Source: Ignavibacteriales bacterium (lineage in GTDB: Bacteria > Bacteroidota > Ignavibacteria > Ignavibacteriales > Ignavibacteriaceae). From it: 11,507 nt of DNA. Numbering within the stretch: the first letter of the stretch is position 1; the number at the start of each line of letters is the position of its first letter. A model generated the notes under the pieces. The model saw only the letters and a list, made by a program, of their open reading frames with translations, was not told the origin of the DNA and did no database searches. The DNA is taken from positions 1-11,507 of the forward strand of contig PLNZ01000160.1 of the NCBI GenBank assembly GCA_003142915.1, read 5' to 3'. A program made the position numbers and the translations under genes. Positions 3,835-11,507 of this stretch are shown one piece after another.

Positions 3835-6813
3835 ATGAAAAAACTACTTTTATTCTTAAGCGTCATTTTTATTTTTAATACAAGTACGTTTTTAGCGCAA
3901 ACAACCTCCCAAATATACAGCGCTGCCATGCAGGCTTACCAGGCGCATGAATATGCAACGGCAAAAAATTATTTCAGTGAATTTTTTTCAAGTTATAAGC
4001 TTACCGACGGTATCTATTCAACAGCTAAATATTATGAAGCCGATGCCCTGATGGACTTAGGCGAGAATATTGCAGCTGCAGTTGAGTTTGAGTATCTTGT
4101 AAATCATTTCAGGTATTCCAATTTCCGTGATGAAGCTCTATATAAACTCGGATTGATTTATTTTGGATCTGCCGAATATGAAAAAAGCCGGGAACGCTTT
4201 AAACCATTATTGGAGGAATATCCCGGCAGCAATCTTGACGGCAATGCATTGTACTGGATAGGCGAGTCTTATTCAAAAGAGAACAAACTTGACGATGCAA
4301 TAACGTTTTTAAAGGATGCCATTGCAAACCAGCAGAATAATAAATTTGTCGATTATGCAATCTATAACCTTGCGTCTATATATGAGGAGACGGGAGATTA
4401 TAAAAATGCAGTAAAGTATTATGATAATTTACTTTCATACCACAATGACAGCCCTTTAGCAGGCACCGCACATATAAGAATCGGAGTATGCTACTTCAAG
4501 CTGAAAGAATATGATTCATCAGTTCTTGAATTAAATAATCCCGTGCTTAGAGAGCTGCCTGATAGTGTTTATTCGGAGAGCTTATATCTTTTAGCTAATT
4601 CTTATTATCGCTTAAAAGATTATGCTAATGCACAAAAAGCATACATGGAAATAATTACGAGGTACCCCGATGCGGCTCAAACCAGGTATACAAAATACGG
4701 GCTCGCCTGGACGTTTTTTCAACAGAAAAAGTATAACGATGCATACAATGTCTTCAATAATTTATCAGGAATAGAAGACAGCATATCGGTGAAATCATTT
4801 TACTGGAAAGCTGAATCAAAAAGATATGCGGGGCAGGAATTGGAAGCGTTTAAACTGTATCAGGAGTTTCTAAAAAAATATCCCGACAGTGAATTGATGA
4901 GAGGAGTTGAGTATCAGCTTGGCGTTCTTTATTTCAATACAAAGAAATTTGATCTTGCCGAAAAATACCTCAATAACGCAATTAACTCTCCTGAAAATGA
5001 TGTAAAAGCTAAAGCGTATACTCTTATTGGAGAGATACAACTGGAAACGAAGAAATTTGATTCGGCGGAAGTATATTTTAATACTGCGCTAAACACTCCC
5101 GGAATTACAAATGATTTGATAAACAGGGCGACTCTTGGTCTTGGCGTTTCCAATTATTATTTAAAAAAGTACAATGATGCAATTGGTAATCTTACGAATC
5201 TGAATTCCAAGGACCCGAATTTTGAAAAGGATAAGGTGAATTTTTATCTGGCTGAATGTTATTATGCAAAGGGCGATTTGAAAAATGCTATACCAAGGTA
5301 TAGCCAGGTAAGCACGAATGATGATGAACTTGGGAGTTTGGCTTTATACGGCAAAGCATACTGCTATTTTAATCAAAGGGAATATGAAAGCGCTGCTAAG
5401 GCTTTTTCGGATTTTATAAGAAAGTATCCTGATAATTCAAGAAAATTAGATGCGGATTTAAGACTTGCAGACAGTTATTACGCAAGTAAAAACTTTGCCG
5501 CTTCAAGCAGTATTTATCAGGATTTATTCAAATTCAACAATCAGGAATTGAACAGTCCTTATGCTTATTACCAGTATGCGCAAGCGCTTTATAAATCGGG
5601 TAAAACTCAGGATGCAATTGACAAGTTCAGAGCTTTACAGCAAACATATCCTAATTCGGAGTATGCCGACAAATCTTTATATCTTACCGGGTGGATATAT
5701 TTCCAGCAGGGGAATTACTATTCGGCAATTTACAGCTACAGGGATGTTCTAAATAAATATTCCAACACTTCTACTACATCCTTGATTTATTATTCAATAG
5801 GGGACTGCTATTATAATCTCGGTAATTATGATTCTGCAATAGTAAATTATCAAACGGTTTTATCTGCCTACCCGGCGTCTTCGCATGTTTATGATGCAGC
5901 AAACGGCATACAGGATTGTTATGTTGTGCAGGGGCATCCTGAAAAAGCGATTAATTTCATCCGGCAGTATATTCAGCAAAATCCCGCTTCAAATTTTGCA
6001 GATCAAATGTATTATAAGGTAGGCGATATTTATTATAGCGATCATAATTATAAAAGCGCTTCCGCAAGCTATAAAGATTTTATTACGTATTTTCCTAAGA
6101 GTAAACTTGTGCCGCAAGCTTATTACTGGATAGGGAAAAGCGTAGAGAACCTGAACCAGTACCCGGAAGCTCTTTTCAATTTTAACTTAATATTTAACTC
6201 ATACCCGGAAAGTGAATTTGCACCTGCCGCTGTAATAGAGGACGGAAATATTTATAATAATCAGAAGAACTATGATGCGGCGTTAAATATATACGATAAA
6301 GCATTAAGCTCGCTTCCGGATACAAAGAGGTTCCCGGAAATTCTTTTTAACAAGGGGATGACACTGGTAAACAAAAAGAGCAACGACGAAGCGGAAAATG
6401 TTTTTACCGATGTCATTCAAAAATACAGCGGAACTATATTTGCTGAAAAATCAAAATTAGAGCTTGGAATTATTGCTCTTGACGGCAAACAGTATGAAGC
6501 CGCTAACCCTTATTTTCAGGATTTGGCGGAAAACAGGACAGATGAAATAGGAGCGCAGGCACAATATTATTATGGAGTCTCATTATTTAATCAGAATAAT
6601 ATTAATGACGCAATAACTGCTTTTGTCAGGGTTGGGACAAGCTTTCCCGCTTATGATGAATGGGTTACATGGTCCTGCCTAAAATTAGGCGATTGTTATT
6701 CCAAATTAAAAGATAATCAACGGGCAAAAGAAATGTACAGGGTAGTCCTTTCAAAACACAAGAATGATGATTACGGCAAAGAAGCAAAAGCTAAATTGAG
6801 AGGGGTACGATGA
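3835..6813 (+). CDS. Very long periplasmic TPR-repeat protein (about 26 repeats)
   Basis: This is a 992-residue protein. A signal peptide (1-21, ending FLA before Gln) is followed by repeat units of 35-38 residues that fill the rest of the protein. I count about 26 with the TPR pattern (Tyr-x-x-Gly/Ala near the start, Tyr/Phe-x-x-Ala in helix B, and often a Tyr-Pro-Asp/Asn/Glu turn before the next unit). Tyr and Asn are very abundant, and there are no other domains. Such superhelices serve as protein-binding scaffolds; YbgF/CpoB and BamD are smaller envelope relatives by repeat type. The start has a modest AGG upstream (TAGGTAAAA). It begins seven bases after the DUF92 remnant, and no convincing promoter is visible, so its promoter may lie inside that remnant. 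The stop overlaps the next start by 4 bases (ATGA), so it is probably translated together with, and may act with, the following outer-membrane protein. Confidence 0.88.
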   Translation: MKKLLLFLSVIFIFNTSTFLAQTTSQIYSAAMQAYQAHEYATAKNYFSEFFSSYKLTDGIYSTAKYYEADALMDLGENIAAAVEFEYLVNHFRYSNFRDEALYKLGLIYFGSAEYEKSRERFKPLLEEYPGSNLDGNALYWIGESYSKENKLDDAITFLKDAIANQQNNKFVDYAIYNLASIYEETGDYKNAVKYYDNLLSYHNDSPLAGTAHIRIGVCYFKLKEYDSSVLELNNPVLRELPDSVYSESLYLLANSYYRLKDYANAQKAYMEIITRYPDAAQTRYTKYGLAWTFFQQKKYNDAYNVFNNLSGIEDSISVKSFYWKAESKRYAGQELEAFKLYQEFLKKYPDSELMRGVEYQLGVLYFNTKKFDLAEKYLNNAINSPENDVKAKAYTLIGEIQLETKKFDSAEVYFNTALNTPGITNDLINRATLGLGVSNYYLKKYNDAIGNLTNLNSKDPNFEKDKVNFYLAECYYAKGDLKNAIPRYSQVSTNDDELGSLALYGKAYCYFNQREYESAAKAFSDFIRKYPDNSRKLDADLRLADSYYASKNFAASSSIYQDLFKFNNQELNSPYAYYQYAQALYKSGKTQDAIDKFRALQQTYPNSEYADKSLYLTGWIYFQQGNYYSAIYSYRDVLNKYSNTSTTSLIYYSIGDCYYNLGNYDSAIVNYQTVLSAYPASSHVYDAANGIQDCYVVQGHPEKAINFIRQYIQQNPASNFADQMYYKVGDIYYSDHNYKSASASYKDFITYFPKSKLVPQAYYWIGKSVENLNQYPEALFNFNLIFNSYPESEFAPAAVIEDGNIYNNQKNYDAALNIYDKALSSLPDTKRFPEILFNKGMTLVNKKSNDEAENVFTDVIQKYSGTIFAEKSKLELGIIALDGKQYEAANPYFQDLAENRTDEIGAQAQYYYGVSLFNQNNINDAITAFVRVGTSFPAYDEWVTWSCLKLGDCYSKLKDNQRAKEMYRVVLSKHKNDDYGKEAKAKLRGVR

Positions 6814-8390
6814 TAAGAAAAATTTTAACAACCTTATTACTTCTTATTTGTCCATACATAGCAGCTCAGGAATCCGATGTTGAACTGCCTGATTTTGTTA
6901 TTACAGGAAAAGATATTGTGAATATTGGAAAGACTGAAAAAATTCCGCCGGATTTTATTTCAACAATTTCGGAGATTTTCTTAAAACCCGTTTTCCCGAC
7001 CGAGAACCTTCAAATGAAAGAAGTGAATACACCTATTAAAGGTTCAGGTGCACTGGCAGACAGCCTTAATTATTTAACAGGCAGTCTTAATGCAGGGCTT
7101 GGCTCTTACTCTTTACCTAAAGCCGATCTAAATTTTTCATCACCTTTTACTAATGGTATATTTGAAGGATTTGCAGCCGTCGATAACACAAGAGCTTATG
7201 TTGAAAACAGCGACCGATATTTAATAAACGGCGGTGCAAGCTTATCTTTATATACAGATGACGATGCTTCTTTTTTACCGGGCACACAATTTAAATTTAA
7301 CGGAGAATATAATACTTCGGCATTTAAATTTTTCGCTTCAGATAATCCTTCTTTTAAGCGTATTTTGAATAACGGAAACGCATATTTCGGGATGGATAAC
7401 CTGATGGGGAAATATTTTATCTTCTCGGCTAAGCTGTCCGATGATAATTTAGATCTAAAAAATGAAAGCTTCACGGAAAATATTTTCGATATAAGCGGCT
7501 TTGCACAATTGACCCTGCCGGCATTTGACCTTGGTGTAGAAGCGAATTACAAAAAACAAATTTTAACAAATGATTATATGTCCGGTAACAAAATCAATTT
7601 TTTATCTACCAGACCGACTATGGGAATAAGTCTTTCCCCATTGGTTAATATTACTTTGGGGTTTAATTATCAGCACTCCGATAGTAATAACTTCTTTTCT
7701 CCTTATGCTTCTATGTCAATTTATTTTAGTAAAGGGTTATCTCTTTACGGTGAATACTCTCCGCAGGCCGAATTTTGGGGCGGGGAGCATTTCCTGCAGT
7801 CAAATGATTATTTTATAGCTGAAAGATTTTCGAATATATTCTTTAAGAAAAATACGGCATTTTCCGCTGCATTAAAATATGAGTACTATACTTATGTGGA
7901 AATAAACGGCGGAATTAAATATTATAAATCCGATAACCAGCCGTACTTTTTCGATACCACAGCAGGCATGTTTGATCTTGCAACTATTGAAGCGAAAAGC
8001 TATACGGCATTTGTAAATCTTCTTTTCCATCCCGGTCCCGGAGGCATATTTTATGCAACAGCAGAAGCCAATAATACAAAAGATAATAACGGAAATACCG
8101 TTCCATATTTTCCTGCGGCAAAAGTTACATTTAACTACGGGTATAATTTTACAAACAATTTGGAAACAGAGACGAATTTAACATATTTGTCAGGTATTCA
8201 TACTGCTATAAATAGTGAAAACACGCTTCGTCCGTATATAAATTTAGGCGTTAAACTTGGTTACCAGCTTTTCCCGGATTTTTATTTAACATTTAAAATT
8301 TCTAACTTAATTAATCACAATAATTATATATGGCAGGGATATAAAGAATTACCGATGGATTTAACTGCCGGGTTAAATTACAGATGGTAG
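6810..8390 (+). CDS. Outer-membrane beta-barrel protein coupled to the TPR protein (TonB-receptor-like)
   Basis: This is a 526-residue protein with a signal peptide (1-19, ending IAA before Gln). Just after it lies VELPDFVITGKDIVNI (24-39), a short conserved-looking motif before the barrel. From about 85 on, the protein is strand after strand of alternating Tyr/Phe/Asn/Gly-rich segments. It ends with an ISNLINHNNYIWQGY-like stretch and a terminal LNYRW (522-526), which resembles the last strands of TonB-dependent receptors and gives the aromatic end needed for BAM insertion. It is shorter than typical receptors (600-1000 residues), and I see no full plug domain, so 'TonB-dependent receptor' is only a likeness. 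Its ATG overlaps the TPR gene stop by 4 bases, implying coupling. Substrate unknown. It might form an outer-membrane complex with the TPR scaffold and be linked to the TonB protein further downstream (inference). Confidence 0.75.
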   Translation: MIRKILTTLLLLICPYIAAQESDVELPDFVITGKDIVNIGKTEKIPPDFISTISEIFLKPVFPTENLQMKEVNTPIKGSGALADSLNYLTGSLNAGLGSYSLPKADLNFSSPFTNGIFEGFAAVDNTRAYVENSDRYLINGGASLSLYTDDDASFLPGTQFKFNGEYNTSAFKFFASDNPSFKRILNNGNAYFGMDNLMGKYFIFSAKLSDDNLDLKNESFTENIFDISGFAQLTLPAFDLGVEANYKKQILTNDYMSGNKINFLSTRPTMGISLSPLVNITLGFNYQHSDSNNFFSPYASMSIYFSKGLSLYGEYSPQAEFWGGEHFLQSNDYFIAERFSNIFFKKNTAFSAALKYEYYTYVEINGGIKYYKSDNQPYFFDTTAGMFDLATIEAKSYTAFVNLLFHPGPGGIFYATAEANNTKDNNGNTVPYFPAAKVTFNYGYNFTNNLETETNLTYLSGIHTAINSENTLRPYINLGVKLGYQLFPDFYLTFKISNLINHNNYIWQGYKELPMDLTAGLNYRW

Positions 8391-8398
8391 GTGAAAAT

Positions 8399-8429
8399 CT
8401 GTATTTTCTGAATTATCTTTATACGTTTG
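8399..8429 (+). promoter_or_regulatory. Candidate promoter for the HU/SPOR gene
   Basis: TACGTTTG at 8422-8429 matches TAnnTTTG exactly. The -33 position holds CTG (8399-8401) instead of TTG, 20 bases upstream. A start near 8436 would leave a leader of about 60 bases before the ATG at 8497. This suggests that the HU/SPOR and TonB genes can be transcribed separately from the TPR pair. Confidence 0.4.
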
Positions 8430-8496
8430 AAATGCAGGTTTTTGTTTACTTGTATACCGGTGGTCGGATAATATCTATTAAGGAAAGAAATAAGAA

Positions 8497-10353
8497 ATGA
8501 CCAAAGCAGAACTGATAAGGAAAATTGTTAAGCTCAGCGGTATTCCCGATTCAGAGGCAAAAGTTTTTTTTGAAATATTCCTTCAAAAAACGTCGGGGAT
8601 GCTTAGACCCGGACAAGCGGTTAAGTTAAAGAATTTTGGATATTTTCAGCTAAGACAGGCAATTTTCAAAACCACCTTATCAAAGCCTTCCGGTAAAATA
8701 AATCAAATTAATACGGAAGTTATAGTCTTTTCTCCTTTTGATGAGATCGAAGAGGAAGGATTAATCTTTAATATTCCAGCTCTTGTTACGGAGAAATATA
8801 ATTATATCGATTCCTATTTTAGTTTGAGCATAGGCAAACCGATTATTCCGCTTCAGGGAGTAAAGGATACTGATTATTTCATCATGCCAACCGGCTATGA
8901 AATGAAAAAGTTAATTGAATCAAAAGTTGTTAAACTACTGGAAGATGTTGAAATAATAAAAGATTATGCAAAAGATAATGAAATTTTATTTTTAAAGAAG
9001 ACTTCTTTTAAAGAGGAGCAGGACGAATCCAATTGGAGCATAGGTAAATTAAGTGACGAAACATTAAATGCATCTACAGAAGAGGAAAGTTTTTCCTTAC
9101 CGGGTGAAACAGCGGAAGGTGTTAATTACAGCAATGTTTCGTGGGATTTCGGCGGAGACCTTTCCCGGCAGATTGAAGAAGAAGCCATAATTGATGCAAG
9201 CTCGGAAGCGGCTCCATCGCCGTTGAATGATGAATCGGAGAAGAAAAGCTCATTAGAATGGGATTTCGGCGGACAATTTATTGCCGAAGAAAAAGCTGAA
9301 ATTGAACAAGAGGAATTTGGCGATGGTAAAGAGATTTCATCTCATAATGAAGATGATAAAAATGATTTTCAAAGGGTAAAAGCAATAACAGCTGAATTTA
9401 ATTATGATGTCCGGAAATCAGGCGTTGCTAAACCAGAAAATAACCTGGTATGGGATTTCGGCGAATATGACAAAAAAACAAATGATGCAGGTAAATATGA
9501 AGGTGAGTCTGTAGTTACTGAAAAATTGGAACTCTCAGATGAATCGGAAATTGAAAATACAATTGATACGGTTTCCGGAGCAGAACAAGGAATATCTCAA
9601 AGGAATCCTTCCGAAAAGGATCCTGAAGATATTACACCTTTAACTTCCGGAAGTAAGAATGATGTTCCCCCTAAAAGTGCAATTGATAAAACAAGGACAA
9701 GAGAATATTACTATTCAAGAGAAAAATCTTTTCTTCCATTTCTTTTTGCAATGTTTATCATAATTTCAGTAAGCGCCACCGTGTTTATGTATATCAATAA
9801 AATCAGCTTGTATGATTTTTCCACAGGGAAATTTCTTAAGTCTTCTAACCAGACCGGTGCAAGTATTATTCCAGCAGTTATTGAACGAAATTTTGATATA
9901 CCGGTAACATATCCTTACCCAAAAAATTCGATGCAAAACGCTTCCGTTGATGATACTGATTTAAGCGCCGCATTAAATAATAAAAGTACAATGCCCGCAA
10001 AACCGGCGTCAAATAAAAATAATACAGCGGTTGTTCCGAATGTGCCGAAAAAACCGGAAATGAATATAAAAACTCAAACTCCCGTAAATGTTAGTAAGAC
10101 TCCCGTTACAAAAGAGGCATCACAAAAAATAAAGGACAATATCTTTCAGCGCGGGGAAAATTATATAGTGCAGGTTTCTTCATGGCACTCAAAATCATAC
10201 GCGGATCATGAAGAAACAAAGTTCAGGGCAAAAGGTTATATTCCGCATATAGAACAGGCAGAAATACCGGGGCGCGGCATATGGTTCCGTGTTATGGTTG
10301 GTAATTTTAAATCTGCGGCGGAAGCAGAAAAATTTGCTGAAAAGAATAAATAG
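8497..10353 (+). CDS. HU-like DNA-binding domain fused through a membrane helix to a SPOR domain
   Basis: This is a 618-residue multidomain protein. Residues 1-82 form an HU/IHF-like fold: two N-terminal helices, LKNFGYFQLRQA (44-55) matching the HU core strand motif, and a short arm around SKPSGK (62-67). Residues 95-170 form a folded region that I do not recognise. An acidic, probably disordered linker follows (170-405) with three WDFG motifs (W216, W255, W319). A transmembrane helix lies at 412-434, then a Pro/Lys/Asn-rich periplasmic linker, and finally a SPOR domain (about 553-618, YIVQVSSW through the AEKFAEKNK end) that should bind denuded peptidoglycan at the division septum. With no signal peptide and one helix, HU faces the cytosol and SPOR the periplasm. 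HU-SPOR combinations are known in Bacteroidota, where they are thought to act in cell division. A good AAGGA ribosome binding site precedes the ATG, and tonB follows after 54 bases. Confidence 0.88.
   Translation: MTKAELIRKIVKLSGIPDSEAKVFFEIFLQKTSGMLRPGQAVKLKNFGYFQLRQAIFKTTLSKPSGKINQINTEVIVFSPFDEIEEEGLIFNIPALVTEKYNYIDSYFSLSIGKPIIPLQGVKDTDYFIMPTGYEMKKLIESKVVKLLEDVEIIKDYAKDNEILFLKKTSFKEEQDESNWSIGKLSDETLNASTEEESFSLPGETAEGVNYSNVSWDFGGDLSRQIEEEAIIDASSEAAPSPLNDESEKKSSLEWDFGGQFIAEEKAEIEQEEFGDGKEISSHNEDDKNDFQRVKAITAEFNYDVRKSGVAKPENNLVWDFGEYDKKTNDAGKYEGESVVTEKLELSDESEIENTIDTVSGAEQGISQRNPSEKDPEDITPLTSGSKNDVPPKSAIDKTRTREYYYSREKSFLPFLFAMFIIISVSATVFMYINKISLYDFSTGKFLKSSNQTGASIIPAVIERNFDIPVTYPYPKNSMQNASVDDTDLSAALNNKSTMPAKPASNKNNTAVVPNVPKKPEMNIKTQTPVNVSKTPVTKEASQKIKDNIFQRGENYIVQVSSWHSKSYADHEETKFRAKGYIPHIEQAEIPGRGIWFRVMVGNFKSAAEAEKFAEKNK
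9142..9465 (+). repeat. Three WDFG motifs in the HU/SPOR linker
   Basis: Near-identical five-residue motifs occur at residues 216 (WDFGG, bases 9142-9156), 255 (WDFGG, 9259-9273) and 319 (WDFGE, 9451-9465), with a weaker NWSIG around W180. They sit in otherwise acidic, low-complexity sequence. This looks like a repeated short linear binding motif rather than a structural repeat. Confidence 0.6.
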
Positions 10354-10407
10354 TGTTTTACTATTATCATTGAAATTGATCTCATATAGTGCAATAGTTA
10401 GAAGAAT

Positions 10408-11139
10408 ATGTCGACGTTAGTTTCAGGTAGAAATGCAGTCAGAGTAAAATATAACTCAATCAGAAATTTTTCATTCTCTATTTCACTTATATTTCATCTC
10501 ATCGTATTCGGGTTGTTGTTATTAGTTAAATTTTCGGTTGATTATCCTGAAGAACAGCCGGTAGAAGTGTCATTTGGTAATACGGGAATGCCCGGTTCAT
10601 CCGGCGCACTGGGAAATCAGCTTGATAATATTGCCCAGCTTGCTAAGCAGAATGACGAAAAAGATAGTAAGGATAAAAGCGAAGAACTTAAAAATACCGG
10701 GGTGCCTAAAGCGCTGAACCCTTCGGGCGAAGATGTTATTAATCAGGCTGATAAGAAAAAAGATAAATCCGGAAAGAAAAACAATTCCAACCTGGCAGTT
10801 AATTCCAATATAAATGCAGAAGGCAGGGGAAACCAGACAAACGGAACCGGCAGCTTTGGATACGGAATAGACTGGGGCGGGCAGGGGCAGAGAAAAATAT
10901 ACAGTTACTTTGTCCCGGCATATCCTGAAGGCGTTGAAAAAGAAATTGATATAAGATTAAAGTTTACAATAATGCCTGATGGAACAGTTGGCAATATAAT
11001 ACCTTTAATAAAAGCAGATACAAGACTTGAAAGTTCTGCTATTAACTCGCTCAGACAGTGGCGGTTTGAACCTTTAGCACCCGGTCAAAAACAAATAGAA
11101 CAAGCCGCCGTTATTGTTTTTCCTTACCGGCTTCGCTAA
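10408..11139 (+). CDS. TonB-family energy transducer
   Basis: This is a 243-residue protein with the classic TonB layout. A short cytosolic N-terminus is followed by one transmembrane helix (about 22-42) that has Ser26 and His30 in the Ser-x3-His spacing TonB uses to couple to ExbB/ExbD. Next comes a long Lys/Glu/Asn/Gly-rich periplasmic linker (45-160) without the usual Pro-rich repeats. The C-terminal TonB domain spans about 166-242, with YPEGVEKEIDIRLKFTI, MPDGTVGNI (189-197) and the AINSLRQWRFEPL segment (211-223). It would carry proton-motive energy to outer-membrane receptors. No ExbB or ExbD gene lies in the window, so it must share a complex encoded elsewhere or act with another motor. 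It begins 54 bases after the HU/SPOR gene with a weak AGAAGA site, and its last 29 bases overlap the convergent gene. The partner receptor could be the 6810-8390 barrel (inference). Confidence 0.9.
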   Translation: MSTLVSGRNAVRVKYNSIRNFSFSISLIFHLIVFGLLLLVKFSVDYPEEQPVEVSFGNTGMPGSSGALGNQLDNIAQLAKQNDEKDSKDKSEELKNTGVPKALNPSGEDVINQADKKKDKSGKKNNSNLAVNSNINAEGRGNQTNGTGSFGYGIDWGGQGQRKIYSYFVPAYPEGVEKEIDIRLKFTIMPDGTVGNIIPLIKADTRLESSAINSLRQWRFEPLAPGQKQIEQAAVIVFPYRLR

Positions 11140-11431
11140 TCCCTGCTTCCGGTTGTACAAAAACATCTTTGTAATATATCATAAAAAAGAAAAATTCGCA
11201 TATTGTAAGAAGTGTCAGGGAAAATGCATCCCTGTCGAAGAATATTCCGAAGCCTTTCGGATCCATTATTAAAGGCGCAATCATTCCCGTAATAGTCCAG
11301 CCGACGGAAAAAAGTATTCCGATCAAGCCGACATTTAGCCAGGCAGCGGTAACAGATTCACTTTGCCATTTTTTAGTAAAAATAATTAATGCAAAAAGTA
11401 AATGCGCTGAAAAAATTATTGCAGTAATCAT
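11111..11431 (-). CDS. Small integral membrane protein, three predicted helices, unknown function
   Basis: This is a 106-residue protein with three strongly hydrophobic segments at about 2-19, 28-54 and 69-87. A DPKGFGIFFDRDAF loop (57-70) separates the second and third, and the C-terminal tail is charged (95-106). The sequence gives no family that I can name with confidence. Its 3' end overlaps the tonB gene tail-to-tail by 29 bases, and no hairpin terminator is visible there. There is no clear ribosome binding site before the ATG at 11431-11429. A leftward reading frame ends 15 bases upstream, so it may be the second gene of an operon that enters from the right edge and be translated by reinitiation. 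Confidence 0.6.
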   Translation of the reverse strand: MITAIIFSAHLLFALIIFTKKWQSESVTAAWLNVGLIGILFSVGWTITGMIAPLIMDPKGFGIFFDRDAFSLTLLTICEFFFFMIYYKDVFVQPEAGISEAGKEKQ

Positions 11432-11446
11432 AAGGCAGTAGATTTT

Positions 11447-11507
11447 TTAAATTTTTGTTGTATGTTTATTAAAAAAAGACATACCGGCTAAACCGCCTAT
11501 CATACCG
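11447..11507 (-). CDS. C-terminal end of a leftward gene (partial)
   Basis: The minus-strand frame is open from the right edge to a TAA at 11449-11447 and reads GMIGGLAGMSFFNKHTTKI, a small-residue-rich hydrophobic stretch with a short basic tail. This looks like the last transmembrane helix of a membrane protein. It ends 15 bases before the next leftward start, which supports an operon. Too little is visible to name it. Confidence 0.45.
   Translation of the reverse strand, partial: GMIGGLAGMSFFNKHTTKI

Noticed and set aside
6810..8390. Full TonB-dependent receptor call
   Set aside because: The barrel-like end fits, but the protein is short and I see no plug domain, so only a general outer-membrane barrel label is kept.
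11126..11153. Inverted repeat ACCGG/CCGGT at the tonB 3' end as a terminator
   Set aside because: The stem is only five bases with an 18-base loop and no T run follows in either direction.

Overview
The window looks like chromosomal DNA from a low-GC Gram-negative bacterium of the Bacteroidota/Ignavibacteriota (Chlorobi-like) group. I infer this from several things: signal peptides that mostly end in Ala followed by Gln, TAnnTTTG-type promoter boxes with a TTG about 20 bases upstream, several weak Shine-Dalgarno sites, beta-barrel outer-membrane proteins, a very long TPR protein, and an HU-to-SPOR fusion protein. The genus cannot be fixed from the sequence alone. There is no sign of a phage, an insertion sequence, a CRISPR array or an rRNA operon.

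Left part (1-2548): the first bases hold the start of a leftward gene. Next is a leftward gene for a Spy/CpxP-like periplasmic protein with a Gly/His/Asp-rich repeat tail and a clear terminator. Diverging from it is a tight rightward operon: an ECF sigma factor, a single-pass anti-sigma-like protein without zinc ligands, and a second small periplasmic helical protein resembling the Spy/CpxP/CnrX family. Together they look like an envelope or metal-stress sensing unit. The spacer between the divergent genes has two adjacent inverted repeats.

Middle (2599-3834): a tRNA-Leu(GAG) gene has its own promoter candidate and a strong bidirectional terminator. That terminator is shared with a convergent gene for a 200-residue outer-membrane barrel-like protein. 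The spacer after it is not empty. It carries the decayed C-terminal end of a DUF92/TMEM19-type membrane protein, 5'-truncated and apparently frameshifted.

Right part (3835-11139): four rightward genes form an envelope cluster. They are a 992-residue periplasmic protein made almost entirely of about 26 TPR-like repeats, an outer-membrane beta-barrel protein overlapping it by 4 bases, an HU-linker-TM-SPOR fusion protein that could connect DNA to septal peptidoglycan, and a TonB-family energy transducer with the Ser-x3-His transmembrane signature. No ExbB or ExbD is present here. The tonB gene overlaps tail-to-tail by 29 bases with a leftward gene for a small three-helix membrane protein, and the end of another leftward gene runs off the right edge.

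The most interesting items are the HU/SPOR fusion with its repeated Trp-Asp-Phe-Gly motifs, the sigma/anti-sigma/Spy-like module, and the DUF92 gene remnant.
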